Origin: Sialis fuliginosa
Lineage: Eukaryota > Arthropoda > Insecta > Megaloptera > Sialidae
Direction: 5' to 3'
DNA: 64,000 nt
Assembly: GCA_961205875.1 (NCBI GenBank)
Contig: OY540821.1
Location: 15,190,001 to 15,254,000 of the forward strand
Positions 24,077 through 36,612 of the stretch are shown one piece after another. How positions within the stretch are numbered: position 1 is the stretch's first letter; every line of letters starts with the position of its first letter. Under the pieces are notes generated by a model. That model did no database searches. It was not told where the DNA came from and was given only the letters and a program-made list of their open reading frames with translations. The translations under genes were made by a program, and so were the position numbers.

Positions 24077-25400
24077 TTGAAATCTTTTTTCTGACCTACA
24101 CATTGTAAATGAGAATTTAATGTAGATAAAGGGTAACATATATATTATATATTTAAGTATTTTATCAAACACAAGTACTTTTACTTAAATACTTGAAAAA
24201 GTTATCTGTTCTTGTACTTAAGTAATTTAATGAAAATTAATAGTGTTTGTACTTGTAAATAAATGTAACTTTTGTTCTTCAGTATAGTTTTTTTAGACTA
24301 ATAATATAAAGTACTATACATATTTTGTACTTGTGCCTAGTTCTTACGCCAATAATTTTGTTTTTGTACCTACTTGTATAGTTTTTTTTAAATCAATACA
24401 AAAAAGCTTTCAATATCAGTACTGTATTTTTTTAAATCAATACGTCTCGTCACATGATCTAATAATGTGTTCAAAGAAAAAAAGAATCATAATAAATAAG
24501 TTATTGAAAACTGAATATCTTCATAAAATATTTATATTTATATAAATTATTAAAGTTCATCAGAAAAAAACCAGAGCAACATAATCCATGTCTGATAAAA
24601 GACTGACGTTCAAAACTATATGTTTGTTTTTAAATAAATACCATTATATAAATTAAAAACACTGAAGACTGTTAAAAAAATAAATCAATAAAACACAATG
24701 AAATTCCAATTGTCTGGTGTCCGTAAAATAGCATATCAAATTAAATGTTAAATAAAAAAATGGGTATTTTTATGACAATATCATTATTTTTTACTTTAAC
24801 CCTTTGAACCCTGAGCTTCTGGGCAACAGATTCGGTAAAAGCACCCTGAATTTCGAAAAATCCTTTGTTTCAGATCGTATTCACGTCAAGACGTTTCGAT
24901 TGGCACCCTAACGAAGTCAATTTTATTTTTTATTTGCGAGATTACGTGCACGTAAAAAATAACACGCAGACTTCTGGTTCATTACAAATTAATTATAAAA
25001 TATATAACTTTGAGCCATGTGTTGACAATATATGAAACGATCTTGTTTTGGTACTACTGGTATAGTGTATGCATAATATAGCTTCTGTAAATTCCCATGT
25101 CCAATACAAAATGAATCACAAGGTCTGCTTTGCATTTCATAAAACCCTTCGTTACATATTATATGCATACACAGTGTATACATACGTATGATAAAAAAAT
25201 ATTTGCATTTAAAGATTATGCAGTTTATGTGAGATCCAAGAAACAGTTTCATTTTTATTTATAGAGACTGGAAATGTATAATACACACTTTTGTTATAAA
25301 ATCTTGTCTATCTTTTTCCATACTAAGAGAGCCCGAATTTTCAATTTTAGTTTTTTTTTCAATGTATATAGTGCCCACATAGATACGATAGATCGTTTAG
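24077..25400. other. AT-rich stretch without a recognisable gene
   Basis: A GC-richer segment at 24795-24990 (TTAACCCTTTGAACCCTGAG, GAGATTACGTGCACGTAA) resembles decayed repeat DNA but has no partner here. Frames of 70-87 codons show no motifs. Confidence 0.4.
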
Positions 25401-25402
25401 TT

Positions 25403-25500
25403 CAGGAATGGGTAACCTTTTTAGATGGTGGGTCAAATGAAATCATTTTGAAAGTGGTGCGAGTTGTGTTTTTTTTTTGTATGTAGATATATTTTTTCTC
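25403..25500 (+). mobile_element. possible hAT-like terminus
   Basis: CAGGAATGGGTAACCTTTTT followed by GATGGTGGGTCAAATGA has the layout of hAT ends (CAGxxxTGGGxAACCTTTT). No partner end found. It lies just upstream of the palindrome-bearing hAT copy at 25570. Confidence 0.35.
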
Positions 25501-25569
25501 ATAGACGCATCATTCAGCCAAAAAAATTTTAAAACTGAAACTCCAAGTTTTAAAATTTGTTGTCTAGGA

Positions 25570-26424
25570 CAGTGCTTCTTAAAGTAGCGGGCCGCGGCCC
25601 TCTAGGGAGCCGTACCCTTTCCATAAGAGGGCCGCGAAAGCTGCAAATATAACAAATAAATTGAAGTTCACTGAGAAAATTTCACTAAAAAATTTCGAAT
25701 TTTTGATTTTATTAAAAGTATGTTTATTGTATAGAAAATGACGCGAAAAGTTGACTGTTTCAAACCGCAGGTCTGTATCTCAAACCGTTCTCGAGATATA
25801 AACTCTCAAAGTTTCAGTTTTTTCAAAATTTTGAAGAAAAATGGCCATAACTTTTGAACGCGTGGTCGGAATTGATTTTAATTGACGGATTTGGAATCAG
25901 CGTGTCAAAATCTATATAATGACATGTATAATACCTTAAAACTCGGGAAAAAAAATTTCGCGAAAAATCGAAAAAATTCAAAGGGGTATACCTTAAAAAA
26001 ATGTCGATTTTTGACCAAATTTTTTTTGTCGGATTTTAAAGTATTATATATGTTATTATATAGATTTTGACACGCTGATTTCAAATCCGTCAACTAAAAT
26101 CAATTCCGACCACGCGTTCAAAAGTTATGACCTTTTTTCTCCAAAAATTTGAAAAAACTAAAACTTTGAGAGACTATATCTCGAGAACGGTTTGAGATAC
26201 AGACCTGCGGTTTGAAACAGTCAACTTTTCGCGTCATTTTCTATACAATAAACATACTTTTAACGAAATCAAAAATTCGAAATTTCCTGCAGTGAACTTC
26301 AACTCGTCATACAAATATCGACTAAAATACAAGAAAATAAGACGTAGAATCATTTAGTTACTATATAAATATATAATAATTTATTTAAAAAAGTAAAAGC
26401 TTGAACTTAGAGTGTTTCATAACT
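25570..26424 (+). mobile_element. hAT-like element carrying a long palindrome, copy 2
   Basis: Begins with CAGTGCTTCTTAAAGTAGCG and a GC-rich terminal block (GGGCCGCGGCCC), the expected left hAT end, after GTCTAGGA, which has the look of a Buster-type target. The palindrome arms are about 25665-25975 and 26035-26300, near-perfect reverse complements. The right tail (26340-26424) matches copy 1 up to GTGTTTCATAACTA and then breaks into poly-T, so the right hAT end is lost. Copies 1 and 2 together define the full plan: left end, palindrome, tail, right end. Confidence 0.8.
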
Positions 26425-26900
26425 ATTTTTTTTGTTAATCGCCACTGATAAAAGCCTCAAAATATTTTATCATTTTTTATATATATATTGCTATGATATG
26501 AGGTAATATTCTTGATACTTTTGATCGATTTTTTTTGCTTTGAAGATTAAAACAGTCCAATACCAGCCATTAAAAAAATCAGATCATAATTGACTATTCA
26601 ATATTTTATGCATAAAAAAATATTTGCAAGATAATTCCCTTTAATCCTCCATTAACGTTGCTGATCAATTCAAAATATTTATACTTTTTGCTTCAAAATA
26701 GGGATTTTCTTAATGAATACGTGGGTAAAATAAAATAAATACTGCCTAATTAGAACATGGAATAATTATGTTTAAAATTAGCTTTCCGTGAATTAGATTC
26801 CGTAAAAAAGTAAAAAAACAACCTAATTTACTAAAAACACAGCAATGTCCCGAACCGTATTAATTATTTTTATACATATATCACCACTTAACTCATTAAT

Positions 26901-27258
26901 AAACGTCATATAACTGTCATATAACTCATTCAAAAATTATACAGAAAAGACGAGATGAGACGAGAGTATGTAAAGCAGGTCTCGTCTGAATTAAACCGTC
27001 TCAGTTTGCACATATATCGTAGAGAATAAGGTCAATAATTTATTGTTCTCTATGTGTATAATATTTCTTTCATATTTGAAAACGTCATATAAGTTACATA
27101 ACTCATTCAAAGATTATACAGAAAAGACGAGATGAGACGAGAGTATGTAAAGCAGGTCTCGTCTGAATTAAGCCGTCTCAGTTTGCACATATATCGTAGA
27201 GAATAAGGTCAATAATTTATTGTTCTCTATGTGTATAATATTTCTTTCATATTTGAAA
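26901..27258. repeat. 177-bp tandem duplication, nearly identical units
   Basis: ACAGAAAAGACGAGATGAG at 26941 recurs at 27118, and the unit end CATATTTGAA at 27071 recurs at 27248. Over the shared 140 or more bases I see only two or three differences (for example TTAAACC against TTAAGCC), so the duplication is recent. Each unit contains GACGAGATGAGACGAGAG and, inverted, GGTCTCGTCTG and CCGTCTCAG, allowing small hairpins. Confidence 0.9.
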
Positions 27259-27664
27259 TTATATAAACATTTTTTTTTCCACATTTAGTTTAAAAAAGTA
27301 CATACCATTATATTATACAATCAAATATACTATAATGTATTATATATGTTATTCACTTTGAGTTGATTGCAATGAATGTATACGCACAGTTAATAGCGGC
27401 CGATTTTCTCAACAAAAGCTTTCATCTAGATAAACTTTTGTATTCGTACCCTACCATTAGGGATGTCATTCAAAAAGACTATATATATGCGTATATACTC
27501 AATGTAAAATAAAATGCATGATCGTTTCGAACAGTTTTCTTTTTTTCATTTAACCTCACTAGTGATAATTTTCTTCTTTACATTTATAGTAAGTATACTT
27601 ACTTTTCAACTATTTAAACTGTTCAATCAAATAATACATTTTAAAGTATTGAATATACAACAAA

Positions 27665-28400
27665 CAGGGCCGTAACTAGAGGTTCAGAGGTAACGGGGAG
27701 TCAAGTGATCGAGGGGCCCCCAGTATATGCAAAATATAAAATTCGGATACCTTTTTTGATTTTTACATTTAAGGGGGCAAATCCAGTTGGGACTTCCAAA
27801 AAAAGCTCTTTTTTAGGATTTTTTTTGGCCACACATTAAAATAATTAATAACAAATGTTTTTCCACATGAAAGATATGTATTTACAGAAAATATTATAAT
27901 TTTTTATGGCAAAATATTAAAAAGTAAATGGGATACAGCAAATTTTTTTTTGCCGTGATTACTGCTGCTCGTCACTAGATCATCTGAAATAAAAAAAAAC
28001 AAAAGGAATCATTAGCTAATGACATAATGCTCCGGATGGACGAAGGGATTTGAAAAATTTTGAATTTTCACAAAATGGCGAATGTTGAAAGTCAAAATTT
28101 CACTCGCATTTTTGGCTATAAAAAAAAATAATCGTCCAAAAAAAATCCTTCGTCCATCCGGAGGACAATTATGTATAGAATAAGTGAGAAAAATGTCAAA
28201 CCGATCGGCAAAGCCGTTCTTAACTTACAGTGATCACCGACTTCGAAAACATGGTTTCGAGAAAAACGCGTTTAAAGTTTTGAGTACGATTTGCATGCAG
28301 ATAAAAAAATTATTTTGGAACTTACACTGAATCGTCTATTCCAGGACATTTGTCTGAAATTTTCAGAGAATACTTTTGAAATATTCTAATTTGGTCTGTA
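27665..28400 (+). mobile_element. probable DNA transposon remnant with internal inverted repeat
   Basis: CAGGGCCGTAACTAGAGG at 27665 looks like a hAT-type start and matches the start at 5879. Further in, GCTCCGGATGGACGAAGG (28029-28046) is inverted as CCTTCGTCCATCCGGAGG (about 28147-28164). The stretch 28180-28300 (CGATCGGCAAAGCCGTTC, GTTTCGAGAAAAACGCG) has the character of insect repeat DNA. No transposase frame. The right end was not located, and these blocks may belong to more than one element. Confidence 0.45.
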
Positions 28401-28729
28401 CCCTTAAATAATAAAAATACAATATTACCTAACTAGAAAAATAAATATAAAAAAATCATATAGGAAAACTGCATCTGTACCTTTAAAAGAAATTTACTAT
28501 TTTACTGTTTTTTTACTATCTACAAACTTTATTTATTATTTAAATAATCATTTAATTCATCCTACAAGGAAACTAATTAATCCATGTATTAAAGCACTGT
28601 ATGTGTGACAAAACGTTGGGTAAACATAACTTATATCTAGAACAGAAATAACAATAAAACTGTTAATAATATGACAGACTACTGCACGTATAAAAATGCA
28701 CTGTTTTCCCCTCATAGTTGTATAGCGAG
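28401..28729. other. AT-rich spacer, nothing recognised
   Basis: No gene or repeat match seen. Confidence 0.4.
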
Positions 28730-28870
28730 ACATGTCTCTATAAATCAACGGAGAAGGCTGCGCAGCGCCATCTAGATATGAGCACCACGCCGGCAATTCG
28801 CGACTCTAATGACCGCTATCGCTAATAGTTTTCATTTACACCAATGTCCAATTACGTACACGAAAGAATG
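28730..28870. promoter_or_regulatory. GC-richer block with CTCF-like motif
   Basis: On the minus strand 28763-28776 reads TCTAGATGGCGCTG, close to the CTCF core (YAGRKGGCGCTG). The block also holds CACGCCGGCAATTCGCGAC and CCAATTACGTAC and is unmatched in the window. A 79-codon minus-strand frame crosses it without protein motifs. Insulator function is an inference from one motif. Confidence 0.3.
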
Positions 28871-29374
28871 AATAAACTCGGCTTGTAAATTCAAGATGGT
28901 AATTATTATTGTATTTGTGGTTATGACATATAAGTGCATGTTAAGTACTCAAAAAACACTTCACTGTTTTTACAGGTGAATATTTATAGATATAAATAAA
29001 AATATATGTTTGTTATGATATGGAAAGAATGCAAAATACCTTATCTCAAGTTATCATCTTTGTTTGTTATTTACACAGGTAGAAAAGTGACTAGAAAAGG
29101 GGATAGGGAATTAACAAGAAAAAAAACATACTTGTAAATAACCGTATAAAGATACATTAAACAAACCAGAAATAAACCAATTAACATACATAATTCACAT
29201 CTAAAAAAAGTAATTTAGAAGATTAACTTAAAATAAAGAAATTAAAAAAAAGTTTTCATTTTATATTTAATAGTTTCTATAAAATTATGTATTATTTTTG
29301 TATATCAACTTTTGTAATGTAACCTACCATCTCCTACATTGCCAAAAATTAATTTTAAATAAATATATTCAAAT
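28871..29374. other. AT-rich spacer, nothing recognised
   Basis: No gene or repeat match seen. Confidence 0.4.
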
Positions 29375-29548
29375 ACCACACACCTATTGGCCGATTGTCA
29401 TCAAATCACGCTGTAAAACAGTTAATGTATATAGATTAATGTTCAGAAATAGTAGTAATCAAATATGAACAAATATTTCTAATTCAGTACACTTAATTTA
29501 AAAAAAACCATTACTGGGGTCATATCTAAGACTGGTGCCTGTACTTTA
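29375..29548 (-). mobile_element. fragment of AAGGTACTGGCACCAG MITE family
   Basis: Shares CCTATTGGCCGATTGTCATC, AAATCACGCTGTAAAACAG, ATTTCTAATTCAG and the end CCATTACTGGGGTC...AAGACTGGTGCCTGTACTT with 54978-55470. The other end is missing. Confidence 0.7.
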
Positions 29549-30098
29549 TTAGTGGATATTTTTATCTTTCTTTATTAAAAATACTTATAACGTATTATAA
29601 TATTCTTCTTTTTCTTCATAACGTAGAATATCTACTGGTTGCTACCTACTATAATATTAAAATTTGTTGGCACAAAAATTTCAACAAAACTGTTAGTTAT
29701 CCATTATGTCTCAGTACAATAGTATGTTTTTTATTCTATTTCAGTGTAAAATAACCCCTCTTTAATACCGCAGCCAATTTTAAATATACGCAATATATTT
29801 AATTACATAGTCTAGTGAATTTTAATTTTTTCTTTCATGTAAATGTGAAACTATCGACCAGACAGGAAGACAATGCATAAAAATATTTGTAATGTACATA
29901 GTAAAGCTTTCAAATAATTTCACGCACAATATCTCACTTGTGTTTGATACTGCAATGCAGGATATAATGTACAGAATGATTATAAAGTCATAATGTCCAT
30001 GCAAAATAACTATCAATAATTTTGTAAATAATAATAAATAATTTATCTTTAAAATCTGCTACTTCAGAATTATAGTAAAAATCGGGAAATACAGTATA
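29549..30098. other. AT-rich spacer, nothing recognised
   Basis: No gene or repeat match seen. Confidence 0.4.
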
Positions 30099-30266
30099 AG
30101 AGATGGGCGATTTTGACTTGAGGTGCAAGTCGATTTTCAGGCGATCTTCCGTAGAGTGTTTTTTTTGGAATCACTTTAAAATCCATATTTTTATATTGCC
30201 GAGGACATTTTTTTATCTCCGATCGCCAACAGCTACAAAATGATTCGAGTCGACTAATCCATCTCT
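30099..30266. mobile_element. 168-bp MITE (AGAGATGG ends)
   Basis: AGAGATGGGCGATTTTGACT at the left is mirrored by AGTCGACTAATCCATCTCT at the right: eight perfect terminal bases, then imperfect pairing. The interior is GC-richer. AGAGATGGG ends are familiar from small insect TIR elements. Target duplication unclear. Confidence 0.55.
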
Positions 30267-30954
30267 AAAATACAGTAGAACTTCTATATATTAAGCTCTG
30301 GTAATTTTTAATGACTACCTATTCCAGAAAATTTTAGAACTACACTATATGAGCGAAAGTCAAACAATTTAAAAAAAAATGCAATTGAATGATTTTTTTG
30401 TCTTCCAATTAAAAAAGTGTAGATGCAATTGAATTGCACAAAATTACTTTTACAACTGCACATTTAAATTTTTGTTAAGCATGTATGATTTAAAGTCCTC
30501 AAGGTAATGGGAAATTAATAAAAATATGATAATAAAAAATTTTCTTGTATTATTTTTTAAGGAAATTTCTCATTAAAAATATAACATACTCTAGATAAGA
30601 AAAATATAGATGTTAATTATGTAACGTGACTTTATTATTACAACATTCATCTCATTAAAAATATATAATACATAACTTGAATTCTTTGCGAAGTAAAGAA
30701 TATTATGAGATAGTTGACATCTTTAAAAAAAACTTTATAATAACAATGAAATCATAAAAAGACGACGCTTGAATTTCCCATTAATTAAGACATTTGTTTT
30801 TACATATGTACATAAATTGCCTGGCCGAGTAACCCTGAATTTATATCAAACAATGTTTACAAAATTAAATATATTTAAATACGCAATATATTCAATTCAA
30901 TTTTGTAGGTAAAAGTATAATTACAAAAAGTTACTACAATTTACTAATTGTATG

Positions 30955-31130
30955 TTAAAATTCTGTACGAGGGTGGGTACGCTTTCACCCTGTATACATA
31001 TTGAAAGGTTTGCCGTATTATTCAAACCATTGAACCCATTTGGTTTGGCCCGTTTGCCAAACGAATGCGCTATAATGTTGTGTGTGCACTTTACTTATTA
31101 GTTGTTGCTAGACGAGAATATACTAAACTG
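30955..31130. promoter_or_regulatory. unmatched GC-richer block with CAAACC/GGTTTG pairs
   Basis: Contains CGAGGGTGGGTACGCTTTCA, CAAACCATTGAACCCATTTG paired with GGTTTG, and TGGCCCGTTTGCCAAACGAA (NF1-like spaced half-sites). No repeat match. Function unproven. Confidence 0.2.
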
Positions 31131-31258
31131 TACAAGTGCAGAGAATGTATGATCAACGAGGTTATATTACTGATGAAAGTTATTTCAGAATTTTTTGGCC
31201 AACCCTTCAATATTAATCGTTGTTTCTGAAAATTACTTCACCCAAAAAAAAAATATGT

Positions 31259-31360
31259 AGATCTTCCTGAATATATAAATATAAAGCTCAACGTCTCTCT
31301 GTCTATCTGTCTGTCCGTTATAACTCGAGAAACACTTATCCGATTCACGTGTTTTTTTTT
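31259..31360 (+). repeat. repeat fragment with TCTGTCTGTCCG run
   Basis: ATATATAAATATAAAGCTCA followed by CTGTCTATCTGTCTGTCC and TATAACTCGAGAAACACTTA resembles the 5' part of Helitron-like or LINE-related insect repeats. Single copy here; class uncertain. Confidence 0.35.
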
Positions 31361-31784
31361 AATTTATAGATATGTATGTTCTCTGGTCAGGTTATAGGTT
31401 ATATTTTGTTACGTTAGATACATAAAAATAAGCAGTAACGATAATAGTAAATCAAGTCGGAAAAAGTTAAATATTGAACAAAATAATGCAGTAAAGAACT
31501 GTGTAGAATCAAAAGATCTCAAATAAAGTCCGCGATATCATATATCTAACTTTTATATTAAGCCACAATGACTGTTTATATGTTACAAAGAAAATTGAAA
31601 ATGTTTGGGTTCTGTTTACGTGAACTTATTACCTGCAAAACATTAATTCTTATGGAAATACATGATTTTATCGTCATAAGTACTTAATGTAGATATAATT
31701 TGCCCTTTACAGCATCCAATTTGGCCTTTTAGTATAGGAAATAACTTTAAATAAGTTATATACGGTATAATATTATTAATAACG

Positions 31785-31870
31785 CGCGAACTGAAGAACA
31801 AAAGCCGCGTCGGAACATCTCAGTCGCCATTCGGAATCCCTCGGTTCTGCAATATTGTCTTTTGAACGTC
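31785..31870 (+). promoter_or_regulatory. GC-richer block with perfect TCAGTC initiator-like site
   Basis: ATAACGCGCGAACTG, CCGCGTCGG, then TCTCAGTCGCCATTCGG and CCCTCGGTTC. TCAGTC fits the arthropod initiator TCAKTY. No TATA box at -30 and no convincing DPE at +28, and no coding frame follows, so this is only a candidate start site. Confidence 0.2.
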
Positions 31871-31924
31871 AATTGTTTATTTTGTTTTAACTATTAAATT
31901 TAAACAGAACACAAATTATTTGCA

Positions 31925-32102
31925 CTTTTTCTTCTGATATCTTGAAAAAAATAATATTTTGGGATGTCACCCCTCCCCATTACTTACAGACAGACAGAAA
32001 GTCTTGGAACGAAAAGTGTTTGTCTTGACCTGGAACAATTTTTTTGTCTCATTTTAAAACGATCACAAAGTTTCTCATATCTTCGATATTGCGAGGAAGC
32101 GA
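31925..32102 (+). repeat. GAGGAAGC-family element fragment
   Basis: Contains GATATCTTGAAAAAAATAAT, GGGATGTCACCCCTCCCCA, CAGACAGACAGAAAG, GAACGAAAAGTGTTTGTCTT and the end TTCGATATTGCGAGGAAGC. Internally deleted compared with 37831-38356. Confidence 0.8.
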
Positions 32103-32700
32103 TTTAATTTATAAACTGCGATCGAATTTTTGGCATACATATTCTATACTTTACCAATTAAACTCATCTTCTGTTAATTCTAATCTTGATAATATTGTGT
32201 GCCTCTCTCCTTCGCTGCGGGGATGAATAGAAGAATCGGAAGTAACGTGGAAAAGTTTTCTTTAACACAAAAAAAGCAGCTCAAATTCATTGAAATCCAT
32301 TTCATCACTTTTATTCTCAAATACGGAACCAAAATGTAATCACTTTTGTCATTTAAATGACCTAAAAGTTTTATTTTTCCTTACATTATATGTGAGATTA
32401 AATTCACGGAAAGTATACGATTTTGCATGTGTTATTTTTTAATTAAAACGTTTTTCTCGTTGTAAATGGATTATTTTTTATTAAAATGAAAGTTCATCTG
32501 TGAAAGGATATTTTCTGAGAAGTGTAATTTCCAATTTAATTTGTTTCGATGAAAATTGAAATGTTTTATTAAGGTATCTGAAAAACGTGATGCTGTATAT
32601 TCGTAATTTTAGTACGACTTCGATTCTACGTGACTTAAGAAATATCGAATACTCAATTTAGTTTCTAATGATTTTTTAACACTCCAATGCTGACTCTATC
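32103..32700. other. AT-rich spacer, nothing recognised
   Basis: No gene or repeat match seen. Confidence 0.4.
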
Positions 32701-32701
32701 G

Positions 32702-32815
32702 CATGGCACCAAGTCTGTCAGATATGTAAAGTACTGGCACCAGTTATGGCCGCTATAAGAACTATAAGTGTAATTGTTTTATTAGTAGACAGTCATTCTT
32801 AAATATAAATAAATG
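32702..32815 (+). mobile_element. fragment of AAGGTACTGGCACCAG MITE family
   Basis: AAAGTACTGGCACCAGTTAT followed by GGCCGCTATAAGAACT matches the reverse of the right end at 57760-57802. A second decayed terminus (ATGGCACCAAGTCTGTC) lies just upstream at 32703, as if two ends were joined by deletion. Confidence 0.65.
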
Positions 32816-34569
32816 TGAGTTATATATTAATACAGACTTAAAAGTAAGTCATGTATAATGTATAAAAAATATAAAATACTATGTTTTGTACTGTAGCTTT
32901 GGTCTATATAAAAATTCTTACAGTTATAAATGTCGACAGTTTATAACTTTGAAAATGAAAATCCCATAATGATAGTTTGTTGTTGGGAGTGTTTTAATTT
33001 CAAAAACTCCTTACTTCGCCGTCGGTAAATAGTTGTTATGAAGATTCATTGCAATAAAGTGTATCTTTTTGTTAGTTTACAAACTACTTAATAAGATTTT
33101 CAAAACTATTATAAATTAATTTTTATTTGTTGAAGAATATTTATATAGATTATATATTTATATTTATATTGATATATACTTTATAAAAACAATTTATGAT
33201 TGAAATATTAAGCAAGTTCCTAAAAATTGGTAATTATTTCATAAATCAAACATAATAATTTTTATAGTACTATAGCAAAATTGTAACTAAAAAACTGTTT
33301 AAAAAGATGCAACTAGCCCTATACCCTAATTTTCTAGCAATGCAATAAGTATGAAGTAAAAATTGATAATATTGTCAAACAAAGTCTAAGAAAACGAAAG
33401 CAATTCAAGCTGTAAGAAATAATATATTTTTTATCAACTAATTTAATAACAAAAAATCAAATTAAAAATTCTAATTCCTATTACACCTGCTTGATAAGAA
33501 TTATGAATGAATATTAAAAAAAAGTGTGACAAATACTTCAGACAAATTTTTATTAATACATTTTTTACTTCAATATTCAAAACACACCCAGACAATTCAT
33601 CTAAAAACTTTTGACGGCAGCTGTTTTGAGAAGGGTTAGATTTTTTATGCATACATATTAGGATAACGTATCACATTTTTATTCTCTTTTGTATAATTAT
33701 TTACGGTTTAATATTACAAGAGGCTAATTGTTTAAAAAGATTGTTGCTTTTAATACACCTGTCAATATTTTAACAGTTTTGAAAGCCGATATTTTACGAT
33801 TTTTTATTTGTGGGTTAAAATAAACTTGAACAATAAAATGTGTTATAAATTTTATTGCACTAATTTATGTATTTAAATAACATTTTAATTTTTACAGGTA
33901 GTGTTTATTCGAATAAGGACAACATTCTTATTTCTCATTTTTCGAGAAATACATATATTATTTACGTATATGTACTTCATTTATTATTTTTACAAAATTA
34001 AATAATATTCAAATAAGTTTAATTATTATTTCTAAAAATGCTAATTTAATATAAAATACCGACATTAACTGTTTTTGGTTAGAACAATCTCAATATCCGG
34101 AGGCAAAACTGGGAGATATTTTAGTTTAAATTGGAGACTAAATCTCTGGTTTTAAAAAATTATGACATGTTTTAAAAAATAATTTTGTAATGTCGAGATT
34201 ATGAACTGTCGAAATTTTATCCGTCGAGATTTTGAGTGTCAAAATAATGACCTAAACCCCATTTATATACATATCATCTTACCTTATATTAAAAAACAGC
34301 AAGCATTTTCAATATAAATAGTAAAATGCTATATCATTATTATCCGGGCAAGATGTAAAATAATTTTACGGTATATAATTTAGTTCAGTTAACACTACAC
34401 CGATGCCAATTTACATACCACGAACTGCACTGCTTATGCATACATTCTACGTAGGTACAGATATCATCAGTTCAAATGGCTGATTATTAGCTACACTGTT
34501 AAAAACATACCGGTCTATATTAATATTTAAAAGAAATTAAAGAGCATTAAAAACATATTATATAGATAC
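32816..34569. other. AT-rich stretch without a recognisable gene
   Basis: No frame with protein motifs and no clear match to other repeats in the window. Confidence 0.45.
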
Positions 34570-34860
34570 ATACAGGACCTGAGAGAACTTCAAATGGGCC
34601 CGGGCCAAACAATATTTCGGTTCCCCCTCCCCCTCCATTTCGCGAGCGTAAAGAAATTTTATAAAAAAAAGTTATTATTTTTAAATATTCAAAAATTAAA
34701 AAAAAACTCCAACTTAACCATAAGAAAATAATGTCACACAACAGGTGTTTCGATTTCACGAGAAGTCCTCATCAAGAGCCTAATAGTTTTTTGTTTTCTT
34801 ATGGTATATATTTAGTTTAAGTATTATTATTGACTATCACTATCAAAAGAGATGAAACGT
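34570..34860. repeat. probable repeat remnant (GGGCCCGGGCC block)
   Basis: AAATGGGCCCGGGCCAAACA and a C-rich stretch (CCCCCTCCCCCTCC) sit in AT-rich DNA, followed by TGTTTCGATTTCACGAGAAG. The style fits transposon remnant sequence but no partner copy is present. Confidence 0.3.
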
Positions 34861-35574
34861 TGGAGAGTTCTATTATATATCTTTAATCATTCCAAAAAAT
34901 TACACGTGCAAATTAATCATTTCCAACGGATCAATGACTTTTAAAAGGATAATTACAGAATGCAAACCCAGTAACACTTGTTTTTTAGTAATAAAATGCA
35001 AATCAATAACTCGAAGATCGAAGAAAATTTATAAGTAGGTAGGAACTTACATACCAACTTGATTTTTATGGTAATACATACGTTTAACAATGTTCATTCA
35101 AAATAACAGTGTACACAATTATAAAAATATTACAGCAAACGATCGTGTTTTTTTTTCGGCACAATTGTGGTTGAAATGATAAGTTCCGACCTCTACAATT
35201 ACCTGCCTAAATTTTTTGACCGCAAATGTTACTGCTGTTCGATTATTTTAACACTTCTTGTGGTGGAAAAAATGTATACTGTCTGTTTTATATCTGCCGC
35301 AAAATTTCGTCTGTTTAGTTTTTATATATTTTTGTAACATGTGTATTAAATTTTACATACCTTCTATCAGTGGTGTAGATTAGTGTAGAACACGATTATA
35401 AATTAGTTAATATAACAAAAAATACATACACAAAGACGCCTTGGGAACCTGGTTTATTGTCTACGTAACTAACTATTGTCAAATATTTAATCATTTTATG
35501 ATATTCCTTTCTGTATAATCCATATTCCACACTAATGACACTAATATTATAAATGCGAAAGTATTTTTTTTGTT
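34861..35574. other. AT-rich spacer, nothing recognised
   Basis: No gene or repeat match seen. Confidence 0.4.
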
Positions 35575-35763
35575 AATTAAAACATTGGCGATATTATGAA
35601 AATTATTTTGTACAGTCAGAGTTGCCAATTGTGTTACAATTAGTTGAAGTATCACTGCTCTAATTTCCATAGCTCTTCCATAGATACCGTCACAGAATTA
35701 ATACCCCATTTGAAAGTGCTTGCTAGCTAGCAAATTTGCTAGCTCCTTTATAATACCGGACAT
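35575..35763 (+). mobile_element. 5'-truncated copy of the TGTCCGGTATTA element
   Basis: Matches 10732-10920 from AAACATTGGCGATATTATGA through TGTTACAATTAGTTGAAGT, ATACCCCATTTGAAAGTG and GCTAGCTAGCAAATTTGCTA to the end ACCGGACA, followed by TTA. The left 145 bp are missing. Confidence 0.85.
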
Positions 35764-35861
35764 TATTCTAACCTAAATTTTACAAAAACTATTTACATCG
35801 TATTATAATTAACAGAATGATTTATAACTAATAATATTATATAAATTATTATAAATAAGTG

Positions 35862-36062
35862 GGTTCTCCGGGCTCAGGGTTTCAGTATAATTTCTCCGGG
35901 ATTTGCAAAAAATAATTACGACTAAAAAAAAGTCGTCAAAAGTAGAGTAAATTAAGGTAGTAAATTTTTAATATATTTTATGAAACAAAAAATAAAATAA
36001 TATCAAAAAGAGGTCTTCATTTACATGTCAGGGCTTACAAAAACTAAAATCTGGTCACCCTA
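35862..36062 (+). mobile_element. partial copy of the AGGGTGACCAGAT MITE
   Basis: Shares CTCCGGGCTCAGGGTTTC, GATTTGCAAAAAATAATTAC, AAGTCGTCAAAAGTAGAG, TTAAGGTAGTAAATTTTTAA and the end AAAATCTGGTCACCCT with 63277-63523. The left terminus is lost. Confidence 0.8.
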
Positions 36063-36612
36063 GTGTATTTTTTATAAAGTTTTACCTACTAGTTTTTAGG
36101 ATATTAAATGTAAATAAAATTATTATAAGTGTATCTAAATAATAATAAATATAAGTATATAACATTTAAAAACACGTTAATACTAAATATATACCAATAA
36201 AAAACAATAATATCTATATGTTCCTATATCAAGGCATGGGAAATATAATTTAGTTGCGGTAGATCGTATTATGGTTAAAATAGTTTCAAAATGATCGAAG
36301 CATTCTGTGATCAAATTAGATGTTATTAAATTAAGTAATACTACTGAAAAAAACTTGTTAGCCAATTGCAGACAACACAATTATAACAATATAATAAATG
36401 TATGTTCATATATATATTTTTATATATGTATGTATGTACGTATACATATTACACTCTTTTATAAATTATTGGTTTAGATTTAATGTTTATTGAAGGTTGA
36501 TTTTTTTGTAGGTACAAAGAAATAAAATAAATGTAGGTATAATATAATTATCGATATTTTGTAATAGCACCTGTAATTTAAATTTGATTATATAAAAACT
36601 AAATAGATATGT
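36063..36612. other. AT-rich spacer with AT/GTAT simple repeat
   Basis: A TATATATGTATGTATGTACG simple repeat lies near 36420-36445. No gene. Confidence 0.45.
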
